A stretch of 36,855 bases of DNA, taken from contig DIAY01000109.1 of assembly GCA_002414905.1 (NCBI GenBank), positions 1-36,855 on the forward strand, written 5' to 3'. This DNA comes from Holophagales bacterium UBA5066. Lineage in GTDB: Bacteria > Acidobacteriota > Thermoanaerobaculia > UBA5066. Positions 35,741 to 36,855 of this stretch are shown one piece after another; position 1 is the stretch's first letter, and every line of letters begins with the position of its first letter. The notes beneath the pieces were generated by a model, which had not been told where the DNA came from, did not search any database, and saw nothing but the letters and a program-made list of their open reading frames with translations. The position numbers were made by a program, and so were the translations under genes.

Positions 35741-36325
35741 ATGCTGGTCCCGATGGTGATCGAGCAGACGAACCGGGGAGAGCGGGCATACGACATCTAC
35801 TCCCGGCTCCTGAAGGACAACGTCATCTTCCTCGGCACTGCGATCAACGACGAGGTCGCCAACCTCGTCATCGCCCAGATGCTCTTTCTCGAGGCCGAGA
35901 ACCCCGAGAAGGACATCACCCTCTACATCAACAGCCCGGGCGGGTCGGTCACCTCCGGCCTCGCCATCTACGACACGATGCAGTACGTCAAGCCCGACGT
36001 GGCGACCTATTGCATCGGCCAGGCGGCCTCGATGGGAGCCGTCCTCCTCGCCGGTGGCAAGAAGGGGAAGAGGGCCGCGCTGCCGAACGCGCGGGTCCTC
36101 ATTCACCAGCCGCTCGCCTACGGCCTCGAGGGGCAGGCGTCGGATATCGAGATCCACGCCCGCGACCTCGTGCGTATGAAGAAGCGGCTCAACGAGATCC
36201 TCTCCGTCCACACCGGCCAGCCCTTCGAACGGATCGAGCTGGACACCGATCGCGACAACATCTTCGAGGCCGATGCGGCCCGGGAATACGGCCTCATCGA
36301 CATGGTGCTCCGGAACCGGGACTGA
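35741..36325 (+). CDS. clpP: ATP-dependent Clp protease proteolytic subunit
   Basis: The product has 194 residues, typical for ClpP, beginning MLVPMVIEQTNRGERAYDIY with a very short or no propeptide. The catalytic triad is Ser97 in GQAASMGAV, His122 in LIHQPL and Asp near 168 in the DTDRD segment. NSPGGSVTSGLAIYDTMQ is the oxyanion and handle region. Fourteen copies form a barrel that degrades proteins unfolded by ClpX, whose gene follows. The frame is open far upstream into tig but the AGGAGG at 35728-35733 fixes the start. Confidence 0.98.
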   Translation: MLVPMVIEQTNRGERAYDIYSRLLKDNVIFLGTAINDEVANLVIAQMLFLEAENPEKDITLYINSPGGSVTSGLAIYDTMQYVKPDVATYCIGQAASMGAVLLAGGKKGKRAALPNARVLIHQPLAYGLEGQASDIEIHARDLVRMKKRLNEILSVHTGQPFERIELDTDRDNIFEADAAREYGLIDMVLRNRD

Positions 36326-36342
36326 TCCCGGGTAGGGAAACG

Positions 36343-36361
36343 GCCCCCGGCGGCCGGGGGC
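36343..36361 (+). terminator. GC-rich hairpin between clpP and clpX
   Basis: GCCCCCGGC (36343-36351) and GCCGGGGGC (36353-36361) are exact reverse complements, giving a stem of seven or eight pairs around a small loop. There is no T-tract; TAGAAT follows at once. It is more likely an attenuator or mRNA processing structure than a full terminator. Confidence 0.4.
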
Positions 36362-36363
36362 GC

Positions 36364-36369
36364 TAGAAT
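36364..36369 (+). promoter_or_regulatory. Possible -10 element of clpX
   Basis: TAGAAT lies 25 bases before ATG 36395, directly after the hairpin. GGAAGGA at about 36377-36383 is the likely ribosome site. No -35 was identified, and the hairpin occupies much of the space where it would be. Confidence 0.35.
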
Positions 36370-36394
36370 TCCCCCGGGAAGGATTCCTTCAGGG

Positions 36395-36855
36395 ATGACG
36401 AAGAAAACGGGTCCTGGCGACGTCCTGAGGTGCAGCTTCTGCAACAAGTCGCAGCGCGACGTGAAGAAGCTGATCGCGGGGCCGACGGTCTACATCTGCG
36501 ACGAGTGCGTCGACATCTGCCTCGACATCATCGCGGAGGACCGGGTTCTCGACCAGGCCAAGCCCGAGTCGAAGCTCCCCAAGCCCCGCGAGATCAAGGA
36601 GTTCCTCGACGAGTACGTCGTCGGTCAGGAGCAGGCGAAGAAGAAGCTCGCCGTAGCGGTCTACAACCACTACAAGCGGATCGACTACTTCGAGCGGAAC
36701 CGCAAGCTGGACGTCGAGCTCCAGAAGTCGAACATCCTTCTCATCGGGCCGACCGGCACGGGGAAGACGCTCCTCGCCCAGACCCTCGCCCGGATGCTCT
36801 CGGTTCCGTTCACGATCGCCGATGCCACCACCCTCACCGAGGCGGGCTACGTCGG
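36395..36855 (+). CDS. clpX: ATP-dependent Clp protease ATP-binding subunit ClpX (5' part)
   Basis: The frame starts at ATG 36395 and runs out of the window after 153 residues, about a third of the protein. The N-terminal zinc-binding domain has Cys13, Cys16, Cys35 and Cys38 (CSFC and CDEC). The AAA+ domain begins with KPREIKEFLDEYVVGQEQAK, and Walker A is GPTGTGKT at residues 118-125. The end, FTIADATTLTEAGYVG, is the conserved segment that follows. ClpX unfolds tagged proteins and feeds them to ClpP, encoded just before. The gene is intact as far as seen. Confidence 0.98.
   Translation, partial: MTKKTGPGDVLRCSFCNKSQRDVKKLIAGPTVYICDECVDICLDIIAEDRVLDQAKPESKLPKPREIKEFLDEYVVGQEQAKKKLAVAVYNHYKRIDYFERNRKLDVELQKSNILLIGPTGTGKTLLAQTLARMLSVPFTIADATTLTEAGYV

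Overview
The window is GC-rich with dense, tightly packed genes, and comes from a bacterium that makes both surface polysaccharide and many secreted proteins. Both tRNAs encode CCA, and the tig-clpP-clpX order is the common bacterial one. GC content, gene style and the secreted-protein architecture suggest Acidobacteriota or a similar Gram-negative lineage, but this is an inference and not demonstrated. No rRNA, insertion sequence, phage gene or CRISPR array was seen.

Region 1 (1-7925, plus strand) is a cluster of secreted proteins. The tail of one gene, a metalloprotease, a CAP-superfamily protein, a protein of unknown fold and an FG-GAP beta-propeller all end in the same roughly 120-residue C-terminal module. 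A fifth short protein is a signal peptide plus this module alone. The module has a PCR-x-x-DTR start, a CGIP-like second cysteine, an ANN segment and a final H-[FL]-I-x-DV-[SN]-GY signature. It is the most unusual feature of the window and may be a sorting, anchoring or adhesion domain. A 152-residue secreted protein is translationally coupled to the metalloprotease.

Region 2 (8111-25815) is a divergent polysaccharide locus. The minus-strand operon runs from about 17089 down to 8111: a short coiled-coil protein, an 87-residue protein coupled by GTGA, a GT2-GT4 fusion, two large multi-spanning membrane proteins (one GT-C-like), a GT2 polyprenyl-phosphate-type transferase, a DUF2304 membrane protein and a zinc-ribbon methyltransferase that appears to start at CTG. 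The plus-strand operon runs from 17163 to 25815: a methyltransferase with an extra C-terminal domain, the Wzm/Wzt-type ABC exporter, GDP-mannose 4,6-dehydratase, a second GT2-GT4 fusion, a GT4 and a GT2. Together they look like synthesis, modification and ABC-dependent export of an O-antigen-like glycan containing a GDP-mannose-derived deoxysugar.

Region 3 (25983-36855, plus strand) is mostly housekeeping: uvrA, a conserved hypothetical with a Pro/Ala linker, tRNA-Lys(CTT) with a clear promoter and terminator, a giant secreted matrixin-like protease with four PKD domains and repeated C-terminal modules, tRNA-Leu(TAG), tig, clpP and the start of clpX. The DNA after tRNA-Lys can fold in two mutually exclusive ways.
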